A stretch of 64,000 nt of DNA from Rosa chinensis (Eukaryota > Streptophyta > Magnoliopsida > Rosales > Rosaceae), in contig NC_037088.1 in assembly GCF_002994745.2 (NCBI RefSeq), positions 55,278,397-55,342,396 of the forward strand, read 5' to 3'. A program made the position numbers and the translations under genes. Of the stretch, positions 22,339 to 33,400 are shown in pieces. Each line of letters opens with the position of its first letter. Position 1 is the first letter of the stretch. The notes below the pieces were generated by a model. That model was given only the letters and a program-made list of their open reading frames with translations, had not been told where the DNA came from and made no database searches.

Positions 22339-22371
22339 TGTATTTCCACGTTCAAAGGTGTATATATATAT
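22294..22371. repeat. (TA)n microsatellite pair
   Basis: A long TA run at about 22296-22335 and a shorter one at about 22358-22371 are each preceded by TTCAAAGGTG. A further TA run lies at about 23597-23626. All are within the CACTA leader. Confidence 0.85.
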
Positions 22372-23588
22372 ATATTATATCAAATTAGTGAATCTAGAAA
22401 TCCAAAAAAGTCATTTGTAGTTGGACATTGCTAAGCCAACCTTTGGAGCATTAGTCATTTATGATAAAACTCTAGAAGCCACACATTGTTGCGGTCATTT
22501 ACTAATGGTCCTGTTCGTAGTTTTGTCGGTTGACTCAGTGACTTCCATTGCATTATAGCCTCCTTTCCTTTGCCAACACTTCTCCAACATCAGTATGTAT
22601 ATAGTCTTTGCCATGTGAAGCCATGCCTTTGTACCTCTTCACCTGCTGCTGTTTCTTTCCACTCATTTGATTTTACATTCAATGGCAAAGTCATGTGTAT
22701 ATTCCTGAATAGTTAACAATGGTAACTATGTAAACCTATTAACTTTTTTGAATATGTATATCTGCTTCCTTTTGTATTAGCTATTTTCTTATGTGGGTGA
22801 TTAGTGAAACTCAATAGTTACTACTACTGCAACATGGATTTCATAGTGTTTTGTAATGCTGTGTTTGTGGAAGTATGTGTATATGTTCATTCACTTTGGA
22901 TTAATTTTTACTGTTTTCTCTTGATTCAGATCATCCACAATGAAAGGTTTATTGGTCAGCCCAAAGTGAAATCTGCTATTGTTCCTAATCAACATCCTTG
23001 TCATAATTCTTCTTCGATCTTCTTCTGTTAGTTCTAACAAGTACGTACACTACTGGACTACTACTCTTGCACTGCTTTATATCAACCGGTAATATTTTTG
23101 CACATTAACAGAACCATATAACTTATGATTTACATGGTACATATTTTCCTTGCTTGATCTGTGTCATGCATTTTAAAACTAGTTTATTCTCAAAATATTT
23201 GGGGCTTGTATTTTATTCTTGCATGTTAATTAATTATATATTCTGGTGGGATCTGGTATTATAAATTTCATATATTGATCTAATTGGCTAATTTTAGATT
23301 GATAATGGTTAATTTAATAATAAGCAGAATGAACAAAACAATTCTGGTGAAGAAGGCAAGAAGTTAAGTGAAACAATTCATACAAAATGGGTTTGGAAGT
23401 TATTAATAGCCTTTCTTTTGCTATTCGATCACCTTATGGATTAGTCTTTGATCATCCCCTTTGTTTGTCTAGTTATTTATTAAGTAAGAAGCTATTTTTC
23501 TATATTCTAATAGCTATGCAGATTGTTTGATCTCTCTGACTTGTATTAAAGACCCGGCCAGTACAATACTGCTATCCAACTTTTGCTA

Positions 23589-23629
<41 letters not shown>

Positions 23630-24204
23630 CTTACACGCACACCATATTATATATGCGATATCCAAATCGAAAAACTTTGCTACATGTCTAATAAAGAGCC
23701 ACAGAGAATGCGCTAGCTTGCATATTATAGTAATTAAGTTGCTACATTTTTTAACATGTTCTTGTATGCAGGTCTATTTAATACTTGACTAATTTAGTCT
23801 TGCTCCTACAGAGCTCCAAGAAACAAACAAGAAGGTGAGATTATTTGATCTATCCTACAATCTTTCCACATTTATTTTTTTCTGAAGTTAAAGATATAAA
23901 TGACTTAAATCATAAATTTACTTTATCTAAGATGAATTCAGGAATTGTGAGAGCATGTAGGGTTTTTAGTTTGCTTTATCTAATATGGTCTTCTTGCTAA
24001 CAAAGAACAGTAATAATCTTGATAGATCTCGGAAATGTATAATTCCAGAAAAGTATGCAACTTATCTGTTATAATGAGTATAATTCATACTAATTAAGTT
24101 ACGTAGCATGTACATGTTTGTGTGAACTAGTTTAACCATATATTATGATCCTAGCTAGGTAAAATGTTAGAATTCTAATTGTTTTTTGTGTGTGTATATA
24201 TAAG

Positions 24205-27200
24205 ATGGATAAATCATGGATGAAAGAAGATAGGAGATCACTAAAGTTTCAGATAGGACTTGAAGAATTCCTTAAGTTTGCATTGGCTAATGCGAGGGAC
24301 ATAAATAGCATATGCTGCCCTTGCTTGAAGTGCTTTAACAATGATGTATGGTCCATAGGGGTTATCAAGGACCATATATTTTTTAATGGTATAGATGTCA
24401 GCTATAGGCAATGGAAGTGGCATGGAGAACCATCAACTTCTGCCTTGAATGCTGCTAGAGGGGATTCTGAAACAGTTGACATGAATCCTGATTTAGGGAT
24501 AGAAGAGGATGAAGAAGGTATGGAGGGCAGTGAGGATGAGGCAATTTTGGAAGACTCGAATGAGTTTATGAAGTTTGTAGAGGATGGAGATAAGCCTCTA
24601 TATCCTGGTTGTACCAAGACAACTAAGTTGAATGGTTTGATACAAACATTCAATCTGAAAGCTAAACATGGCATGACTGATGCTTGCTATTCAGACATGT
24701 TAATTATGATTAGCCTCTTGCTGCCCGAAGGGAATGAGTTACCAGGGTCAGTTTATGAGGCTAAAAGAACACTTTGTGCATTAGGGATGGAGTATGAAAA
24801 GATTCATGCTTGTCCAAATGACTGCATCTTATATAGATTGCAGCATGCCGATGCGACCAGCTGCCCCACTTGTGGTGAATCAAGGTGGAAACTGGGCAGG
24901 GATAAATCCAAGAAAAAAGGGGTGCCTGGGAAGGTATTGTGGTACTTCCCACCGATCCCAAGGTTCAAAAGGATGTTCCAATCAACTGTTTCAGCAAAGG
25001 AACTTACTTGGCATGTCGATGATAGAAAGAAGGATGGAATGATGAGACATCCAGCGGATTCCCCGACTTGGAAAATGATTGACACAAAATGGCCAGATTT
25101 TGGTGTAGAGCCTAGGAACCTTAGACTAGCTCTTTCATCGGACGGGTTTAACCCACACAGTTCTCTAAGTAGCAAATATGCATGCTGGCCTGTTATACTT
25201 ATCACGTATAACCTTCCTCCATGGTTGTGCATGAAGAGGAAGTACATGATGTTGACGTTGTTAATTTCTAGACCTAAACAGCCCGGAAATGATATTGATG
25301 TCTATCTGCAGCCGTTGATTGATGATTTGAAAGTGATATGGGATGGGGTTGAAAGAGTATATGATGCTGTAAGAGGACAATATTTTACATTGAGGGCAGC
25401 ACTGTTTTGGACAATTAATGATTTTCCCGCATATGGGAACTTATCGGGAAGCATTGTCAAAGGATACAATGCTTGTCCAGTATGTGTTGAAGAGACCAAA
25501 CCCTATCGGTTGAAGAAATCTAAAAAAATGGCATTTTTGAGGCATCGAAGATTCCTGCCACGACATCATCCATATCGAAAGCAAGCGGCTGCTTTCGACA
25601 ACACTGTAGAGGATGGTGAAGCTCCTAGACCATTAAGTGGAGATGAGGTCTTGGCAAGAGTTCAAGGTCTTGATCGGCCATTTGGCAAAAAAAAACCTCC
25701 TCCCCCTTACAAGGGTCTTGAAGATCAAAACAGACCTTGTTGGAAGAAAAAGTATGTTTTCTTTGAACTTGACTACTGGAAACATCTTCCAGTAAGACAT
25801 AATCTTGATGTGATGCACATTGAGAAGAATTGTTGTGATGCTATCCTTGGTACGTTGTTGAATATTTCGGGGAAGACAAAGGATGGGGTTGCTGCTCGTT
25901 TAGACATGGTTGATATGGGCATACGTACTGATTTGAAGGCTACAAGCACTGGAAAAAAGGATAAGTTGCATTTGGCTAGTTGGAACTTGTTCCTAGATGA
26001 GAGAAAGATCGTTTGTAGTTCATTTTTCAATATGACTGTTCCGGTAAGGTTTTCATCCAATATACGAAATCTGGTGTCAATGGAGGATTTAAGACTCGCC
26101 GGTCTTAAATCACATGATTGCCACACTATAATGCAACTTCTTCTCCCTATTGCATTACGTTCAGTTTTAGAGAAACCGGTTCGGTATGCAATTATTCGGT
26201 TCTGTCTATTCTTCAAAGCAATATGTAGCAAAGTGATTGATGTTTCAAAACTGGAGCAAATGCAAGCAGACCTAGTTGATACAGTTTGCCTGCTTGAGAA
26301 GTTCTTTCCACCCTCATTTTTTGACATAATGATCCACCTAACCGTTCATCTTGTTAGGGAAGTTGAGTTATGCGGTCTGATATTTTTTAGATGGATGTAC
26401 CCTTTTGAGAGGTACATGAAGGTGTTCAAGGGATGGGTGAGGAATCGACAGTTTCCTGAGGGGTGCATTGCTGAGTGTTATATTGTTGAAGAGGCAATTG
26501 AGTTTTGCTCAGAACGTATACTTCCTAAAGATGCTACCACTGTTGGGATCCCTTTGAGAACCAAATCTGGACTCTTAAATGGCTGCAAGCCCTTGTCAGG
26601 CGCCACCATTATTACTGTGAATCATAAGCAGCTAGACCTAGCCCACCTTTGTGTATTGCAGAACACGGAAGATGCAATCCCATATTTCACGTAAGTAATA
26701 ATTATTCTTTTGTTACAATTTTAATGTTGTACTATATTAACGTACACATTAGTTATGGTTATTCTAAGGTTTTCATGCATTTCCCCCTTTGCAGTGAGCA
26801 TATGGAATTATTGAAGTTAAGTTTCCCAAAGTTCACCAAAAATAAAAAGTGGTTGAAGAAAAAACAGAACGTTACCTTTGCTAGTTGGTTAAAGGAGAGG
26901 ATAAGTAGCTTATCTTCTACCTTATTTTATTAGTATAATGTGAAGTAAATTTTAAGTTTTGAGTCTAACAAAACATGTGTGGTACGCTGTTTGACACATG
27001 ATGTAATTTGCAGGTTGCAAATGAAATGAGATTTGCCAATAATGCTGTTTCAGAAAACATTAGGTGGTTGGCAGGTGGACCGAAAAAGCAGGTCCCTATT
27101 TTTAGTTGATATCATGTTAATGGGGTTGATTTCAACACTATTGCGCGTGACAAAGTAAGATCAGTTCAAAACAGTGGGGTTTTTTTGGTTGCCGATGCAA

Positions 27201-27661
27201 TGCAAGTTGCTAGTGCAAAGGATAATAACCCCAAAACTGATGATATGGACTTCTACGGCAGGATACAACAAATTTGGGAGGTGGACTACTACAAGTTTAG
27301 GGTACCGGTCTTTATGTGTGATTGGGTTGAGTCATCTAGGGGCATCAAAGTAGATGAACTTGGCTTTACTTTGGTTAAACTAAATAGGATAGGGCATTTA
27401 AATGATCCATTTGTCTTAGCCACACATGTCAAACAAATTTTCTACATAGAAGACCCCCTTGATGATCAATGGTCAGTGGTAGTACGGTGCCCGGATAGAG
27501 ACTACCAAGGGGTTGGTAATGATGAAGAATTAGAAGAAATTGAAGTGCCGCAGCACCCATTTATTCCCATAATGCCATCAATCGAGACATTTGATGATGT
27601 AGTTGGTGATAAACCAAGCTCCTACATTCGAGATGGCGATGAAGGAATATGGGTGGATTAG
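24205..27661 (+). pseudogene. TNP2-type CACTA transposase, disabled
   Basis: Exon 1 is 24205-26690, exon 2 is 26795-26900 and exon 3 is 27014-27661, for a notional 1,079 residues. Order of parts: N-terminal transposase-associated zinc-finger-like domain (CCPCLKC near residue 38), transposase_21/TNP2 core (LTYNLPPW-type ITYNLPPWLCMKRKYMM, VYLQPLIDDLK, WTINDFPAYGNLSG, ACPVC, HNLDVMHIEKN), DUF4218 (HLTVHLVREVELCG, RWMYPFERYMK) and DUF4216 in exon 3 (VLVAD-type VFLVAD, IWEVDYYKFRVPVFMCDW). Two lesions are visible. The exon 2 donor reads ATAAGT at 26901 where frame and exon phase demand GTAAGT, and TGA at 27107-27109 interrupts exon 3. Both fit G-to-A or C-to-T decay of methylated DNA. The ATG at 24205 follows an AG, so a leader intron is likely. 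Confidence 0.88.
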
Positions 27662-27930
27662 TGATTAGGAAAACATGAGTTATTTGATATGTATGCATAT
27701 TATTATGGGTTGGGTTTCTTTGTTTATGTTTTTTAGTTTATCAAGTTCCAATCAAGTTTTTGTTATATAAAGACCACTTTCATTCTTACATTTCCTGCTT
27801 CACTATTGCTTTTGTTATTTTTTTCCCAAGTATAACACACTTGTTTAACTATTAATTTGTGTTGATTTGATACAATACATGTCCTGTTATTTAACAAGTA
27901 CCTAACTATTTTCTCTATGTGTTTCAGACA

Positions 27931-30900
27931 ATGTCGCCGTCTAGCAGATCATCAGCATCTGCAAGATCCATAGCACTGAGGATTAAGAATGCAGCAATGA
28001 AAAGGTCAAGATCAACATCTGCCACACCAATAAATGAAAGTGTTTCAGAAGTAGCTACCTCCCCCAAGAAGTTTGTGACACCACCAAAAAAAGCTGCAAC
28101 CCCAAAGAAGCCTAAAGCTACTAGAAAAGCTTCCTCCCCCAAGAAGCGTCAAACTACATCAAGAAAAGTGAAGCTGAGCAAGACTTCTAAGTTCAAGAAA
28201 GTTGTGGCATCAAGTAAGTCATCGGAAAAGTCAATTTTGACAAAGAGTAAGGCCACTGCTCATGATGATGATGAAAACAAAACCGGTGGATTAAAGCTAC
28301 TGAAGCGAGGGATGGTAACTATGAGCCGCATCACAAATAGACTTATCCGAGGAAAGAAACTTACTGTCAAGTTCAATGATAAAGGGGAACCTGTTGGTAA
28401 GGTGGCAAAGGAAATGCAGTCTTACATAGGAGTGTTGGCTCGTACAAAGATCCCAATCTCAATATCAGATTGGAGAGACGTCGATCAAGACGAAAAGGAA
28501 AAAATCTGGGAGTCCATAACGGTACTTATATGCATATAACTCAATTTTTAAAAATTACATTGAAAAACACATGGTTTTTATGTTATTGGACCACTATTAG
28601 TACCCTGATTTGACATTGATTTTTGCTATGTGTTTAGGATGCATTTGTCATACCTAAAGAATGTTGGAAAATGGTGATCACATCGGCTGCAAATAAATGG
28701 AGAGAGTTCAAGAGCAAGTTGACCAAGTTATACATTATCCCTTACATGAATGAACCTGATCTCTTGGAATTTCCACCGGACGATTACCGAAGCATAACGA
28801 AAGACAATTGGCAAACGTTTGTTGCTGACAGGCTTTCAGCTGGTTTTCTGGTTTGTTGTTCATGAAATGAATTCTGTTTTGGTGTTTATTGTTAAAATCC
28901 AATAATAAGTCACTGTAGTATGTGATTTTCTTTGGATTGGTTTCAGGAAGTACGTGAGGCTCAAATTATGAAGCGAAAGGAGAATAAATACCCTCACCGT
29001 ATGGCACGTAAAGGGTATGCAAATTTGCAGGAAGAATTGGTGAGTTTTAGATGGATAACTAACTAACTTGCTAAATGTTTTTAATGAGCATCCTTATCAG
29101 TAGATATTTCTATAAAGTGATTAACTAATTGAGTTTTTTTTTTCTTTTTCTTCTTTGTGTATTGATTTAGTCTGAAAGTGTGCCGTTAGAACAACTGGAT
29201 AGAGCTACAATGTGGATTAAGGCAAGGCAAGATAGGAATGGTCAGTTCAAACAAGCTGAGGTAGAGGAGACCGCAAAAAAAATTGTACGTACATATAGGA
29301 CGACAACTTTCTTTTTTAATGTTCATTATGATTTACAAGTCTTATGTAAACTGATTTATTTTTTTCACTCATAGTTGGACTGTTTCATGGCTTTATGCAT
29401 GAATGTAATGCTATTGGACCATTTATGTGTATCTAACTCTACTTTGCTACAACTTTTCATGAACTGTTAAAGATTTATTGGATATTTGTATAATGGTATA
29501 ATTTTCAATCAGGAAAACTTAAAGAAAAGGGAGGTTGAAGGGGAGATCACCACATGTGGGTCTGATGATGTGCTGACTATTGCATTGGGGAATCCCGAGC
29601 ATCATGGTCGGGTTAGAGGTGTCGGTGGGACTGTGAAGCCATCTGCATATTTCAATTTGCCAAAACGGCAGAGAAAGAGTGTGGAAGAGACTGTGAGGTT
29701 GTCACTGAAGAAAATATTTGAGGAGGAGAAGGATAGTTTAATTGCTAAGGAAAGAGCTTCATGGGAGGAGGAGAGAGATAAACAGTTGGCTGAGGAAAGA
29801 GCTTATTGGGCTAAGCAGTTTGCCAGGCTAGAAGCAAAGATTGATGGGAAGGAGTTGCCTATTGATACACCCAAAGCTGCTACACCGGTCAATGAACTTG
29901 GTTCAGGACAAGGGAGCTGTTCCCGACATGGTGAAAAGGGTGTAAATTGTAATGGGGAAACTGAGATAGTGATGGTTGCAAAGAAGAAGTTGGTCTTAAG
30001 AGATGATGTGAACGTGGTATCTAAAGAGGAACTTGTGCATGCCACTAATGGGAAGGCAAAACTAACTGGGGTATTGGAAGAGGAGTTAAGACATGTCTTT
30101 GCTGTTCCGAAGGCAAGAGTAAATGATGCAGAGGTAAATTTCATATTTGCGTAAATAAAGTTGAATTAGACATGTTATGCTGATATAGCTTTCATTATGT
30201 GAATGGTCAAAAGGTAAATTTCATACATGATTAAATAAAGTTGAACTTGTCATGTCTAATTTAATAATTGTCATGTTATGCTGGTATAGGTTTTGTTAGG
30301 CAGAATGAGTGCAAACTAGCCATTGATTCGGTGGAAAACATTGTAGCCATTGGAACAATCATCAATGTCGACATTGAGACCAAGCAGCAAACTGTCCATG
30401 GTGTTCCATTGGGCGAGGAAAATGTGCGCGTCACTATCATTCGTACATTGGTTCATGAAGCTTTGCTACCATTTCCCATAAAAGATGAGATAGTGACGGT
30501 TAAGGATGCCATTGGGACTTGTGTTGCTTGGCCGAAGAACCTTGTCATTGCCCCTGCAGCAGATGCCAAGGTTACTCAATTTGTTTGTCTTTACTTCAAT
30601 ATGGATGTCACTTGGACAACTAATTGATAATGTGATTACGGCAGTTTATACTAACTTATTTTTTGCAATAATAGAAAAGGTCAAAGCGTAAAAATCAAAA
30701 GAGGACAACAAGAGATATGTGTGAAGATAATGAAGATTTGCAAAACCTACCACCAAATCTGCCAGTAGCTGTAACTGCCTTGTGCATTTGGGCCAACACT
30801 GATTTGCGGGATGGAGTCACCATCTACACCACTTTTGATGCTGAAATTTTTGGTCATCCAAAGAAAGCTGTTGTCTTTAGAAGTGACATCTATGCCATGG

Positions 30901-32064
30901 CACACATGTTGGAAATAGGAGGCGGCTGCATTGTTTTTTACATGAGGTAAATACCTTAAAGCTAGCTAGCAAATGTTTATAATTCGATTGGAACAATCAT
31001 GATGTTTATGTGTTGATGAGGTAATCAATATATTGTAGGTAGCTGTATTGATTTTGACTTGTGTTTATGATTAGTCTTATGTGAATCAGTGGTAATATTG
31101 TGAATTTGAAATGTCTATGTAGCTACCTTTATAATGTTTTGAAGAGTTCCAAGATGACTGACATGGTAGCCTTTGTCGACCCTGATCACACCGGTGCACT
31201 TGGCTGCGGAAATCCAACTGAACGCGCTCGGTCTTTGTCTAATCGGTTTGAAAATGGGAAGCCTGGACAGATTTATTTGGTGCCATATAACTCAGGGTAT
31301 GTAAACTGAATTACAGCAGTGGGGTTGTTATGTTATATTGCTTCTAAGTAGTTGCTTTATATAAACTAGCTTAACTAAACTGAAAATGAGTTTTGTTTGT
31401 GGTTCAGTTCTCATTGGATGTTGTCTGTTGTGAATCCCGATGAAGAGATGATTTACTTCATGGATCCGTTAAAGAGGCGCCTCATAACTGGTGAATGGAA
31501 AACAATTTTGGATAAGTATGTCTCTTTTTCACTATATAAATCGATCAATACTTAGTGTTATTTGCACATAATTATATAAATGCTTTACTTATGTTGGTGT
31601 TTTGCTATTCATTTTGAAGCTCCATTAAAATCTACAATGTGCACAAGAATAGGAAAGGGAGGAAATTAATCCAATGGAAAAATCTTGCTGTAAGTTGATG
31701 GAGGGATTTGAAGTATCCTACCCTCTTAAGGTTTTACATAGTAACTAGTGCTTCTAATATGGTGCCTTGTGTTATTTTCAGGGCATTCTGGAGCAAAATG
31801 GTGGCAAGAGTTGTGGTTATTGGATCATGCGTTACATGAAGGAGATAGTGGAAGACACAAATTTGGAGTTTGCTACTAAGGTATTTGAGCAGCTTCCAAT
31901 ACCATAATACACTTTATTTCTTGGTTTGTAAGCTTCATCAATGGGATATATCATACTACTTTGGTTTTTTTTTTTTTTTTTTACAGTGGGAGAGAAGAAC
32001 AAATCTTGTTTACACAAAAAGAATATTGATGAAGTTCGGGCTGAATGGGCAAAACATGTTATAA
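27931..32064 (+). CDS. CACTA second gene: transposase_24 domain plus Ulp1-type protease
   Basis: Thirteen-exon model: 27931-28521, 28638-28850, 28947-29039, 29171-29284, 29513-30133, 30189-30213, 30290-30570, 30675-30946, 31123-31296, 31408-31515, 31620-31689, 31782-31880, 31987-32064; about 912 residues. Order of parts: a basic Ser/Thr/Lys/Pro-rich N-terminus (SPKK, TPKK repeats), a transposase_24 (Ptta/En/Spm) region (VLARTKIPISISDW, ANKWREFKSKL, RATMWIKARQD), and an E/R-rich coiled coil near 29740-29830. A middle region (CKLAIDSVENIVAIGT, VHGVPLGEENVRV) is followed by a C48 Ulp1-like peptidase with His in SHWMLSVVNP, Asp in IYFMDPLKR and Cys in GGKSCGYWIMRYMKE. The last exon may carry a one-base shift: another frame there encodes IDEVRAEWAKHV. 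All introns have GT and AG ends in this model. Confidence 0.75.
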
Positions 32065-32381
32065 AGTTTGCACAACTGTAGTGCGCACAAAAAAGGCCTT
32101 GTCGTATATGCATAGTTAGGGTCTTATGTATTTGTGTGCATATTGACATTGCGTGCATAGCTAGCTTATGGAGGGTCTTTTTGCTTAACTAATATGATCG
32201 ACTTTTGCCTTTATCGATCATTATTCTGACCTCGTAACAGATTACTCAACTTTAGGATGGATTGATGGTAATGTTGAATATTGATGTAGTTTGCTGGCTG
32301 ATTGAAATGAAATGGCTTTTGACTTGTTATAGTTGGATGTTGTTATTGTGCTCATCAGTCAACACAGGTTTCTCAATATAT

Positions 32382-32700
32382 GCTGTGGTTATAACACAAC
32401 TCATATAACATAAATATCCAAAGAAGCTGATGTTGCACCAAACATCAGACAACAGAAAAGTATGGTTGTAAGGCAACTCAGACAACATAAATACCAGAAC
32501 CAACTGATGTTGCACAAAACATAAAACAACAGAAACCTGTGGTTATAAGACAACTGAGACAATTGAAATAACCAAGAAACTGATATTGCACCCAACATCA
32601 GACAACAGAAAACTATGGTTATAACACAACTAGGACAACATAAATACCAAAGAAACTGATATTGCACCTAACATCAAACAACAGAATTTAACCAAATATC
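32382..32700. repeat. 76-bp tandem array in the CACTA right subterminal region
   Basis: Four units, with CTGATRTTGCAC landmarks at 32427, 32504, 32580 and 32656 (spacing 77, 76, 76). Each unit holds a CATCAGACAACAGAAAA-type site and a second weaker CAACTCAGACAACATAAA site, so the array multiplies the presumed TNPA-type binding motif at regular spacing. Confidence 0.85.
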
Positions 32701-33397
32701 TGTTGTTTGAAACAATTGAAGACCACATAAAAAACAGACCTTCTATATTCCTTATGACAATCAGACAACAGAAAACCACAAAATCCATTGCTCAAAGTAA
32801 ATTACCATAACAAAACCTACAAACCAATGTCGTTGAAGCACACTCAGAACCACTGTAAATTTTCAAGCTATTGTTTACAGTATTGTACATCGACATATTT
32901 TTGTGGTCTGAAACATAGTCAAACAACAACACAGATTATACCAAAGTTCTGGTCTATTTATTCAAACGACTTATTTATGTCATTTTAATAAAAAAGAAAC
33001 AATAGAACATAATAAGCATATGTTGTCTACAATAGATTCAGACAACAGATTATAGCCAAGATAGTTCAAATCTCTATATATTCACACTACAGATTTCTGT
33101 AGTCTTAATTCAATACATATGATAGAGTTTTATGAAAATATGTTGTGCAGAATCCTTTATAACAACATATAATTGTCGTCTTGTTACACATGCAACCACA
33201 GAATGTCACATTTCGGCATATCTCGATATAATCAGACAACAGATTATTGGCATGTCTCTGTTGTTTGAGTGAGATATAGACCACGGGTTATATCTGTCGT
33301 CTGAAGACCTAAGAGACATCAGGCCAATAGACAACAGAAAATTTCTGAATCAGACGACAGTCATCGGCTGTTGTCTGATGACTTTGGTGACATAGTG
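32701..33397. promoter_or_regulatory. CACTA right subterminal repeats
   Basis: More CAGACAACAG / CTGTTGTCTGA copies, in both orientations, near 32700, 32760, 33040, 33235, 33260 and 33325-33385. The region ends in a near palindrome, CAGACGACAGTCATCGGCTG followed by TTGTCTGATGAC, just inside the terminal CACTATGTC. Confidence 0.75.
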
Positions 33398-33400
33398 CAC

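Larger units (their letters stand above)
20311..24204. other. CACTA 5' non-coding region
   Basis: About 3.9 kb between the left subterminal repeats and the TNP2 start codon. It holds a 188-bp tandem duplication (20741-21106) and (TA)n microsatellites near 22296-22335 and 23597-23626. It probably includes promoter and leader introns of the transposase gene: an AG sits directly before the ATG at 24205. No protein-coding frame is supported. Confidence 0.5.
20022..33397 (+). mobile_element. Complete 13.4-kb CACTA (En/Spm) transposon, TSD CAC
   Basis: The left end CACTATGTCAATAAACTCAT and the reverse complement of the right end CACTATGTCACCAAAGTCAT form the TIRs, both followed by CAGACRACAG motifs. 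The 3-bp duplication CAC flanks the element (20019-20021 and 33398-33400), as expected for CACTA elements. Subterminal regions at both ends hold many copies of TCTGTTGTCTGA-like motifs in both orientations, the layout expected for TNPA-type binding sites. It encodes two plus-strand genes: a TNP2 transposase (24205-27661) and a transposase_24/Ulp1 protein (27931-32064). Termini and duplication are intact, while the transposase gene carries lesions, so it may still be moved in trans by a relative. Confidence 0.93.

Noticed and set aside
22144..22434. Frame containing a YIYIYI repeat
   Set aside because: Simple translation of a (TA)n microsatellite. Similar frames at 23583, 37529, 60771 and 60943 were rejected for the same reason.
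32327..32667. Minus-strand repetitive frames rich in Cys and Leu
   Set aside because: They are translations of the 76-bp tandem array in the CACTA subterminal region, not genes.
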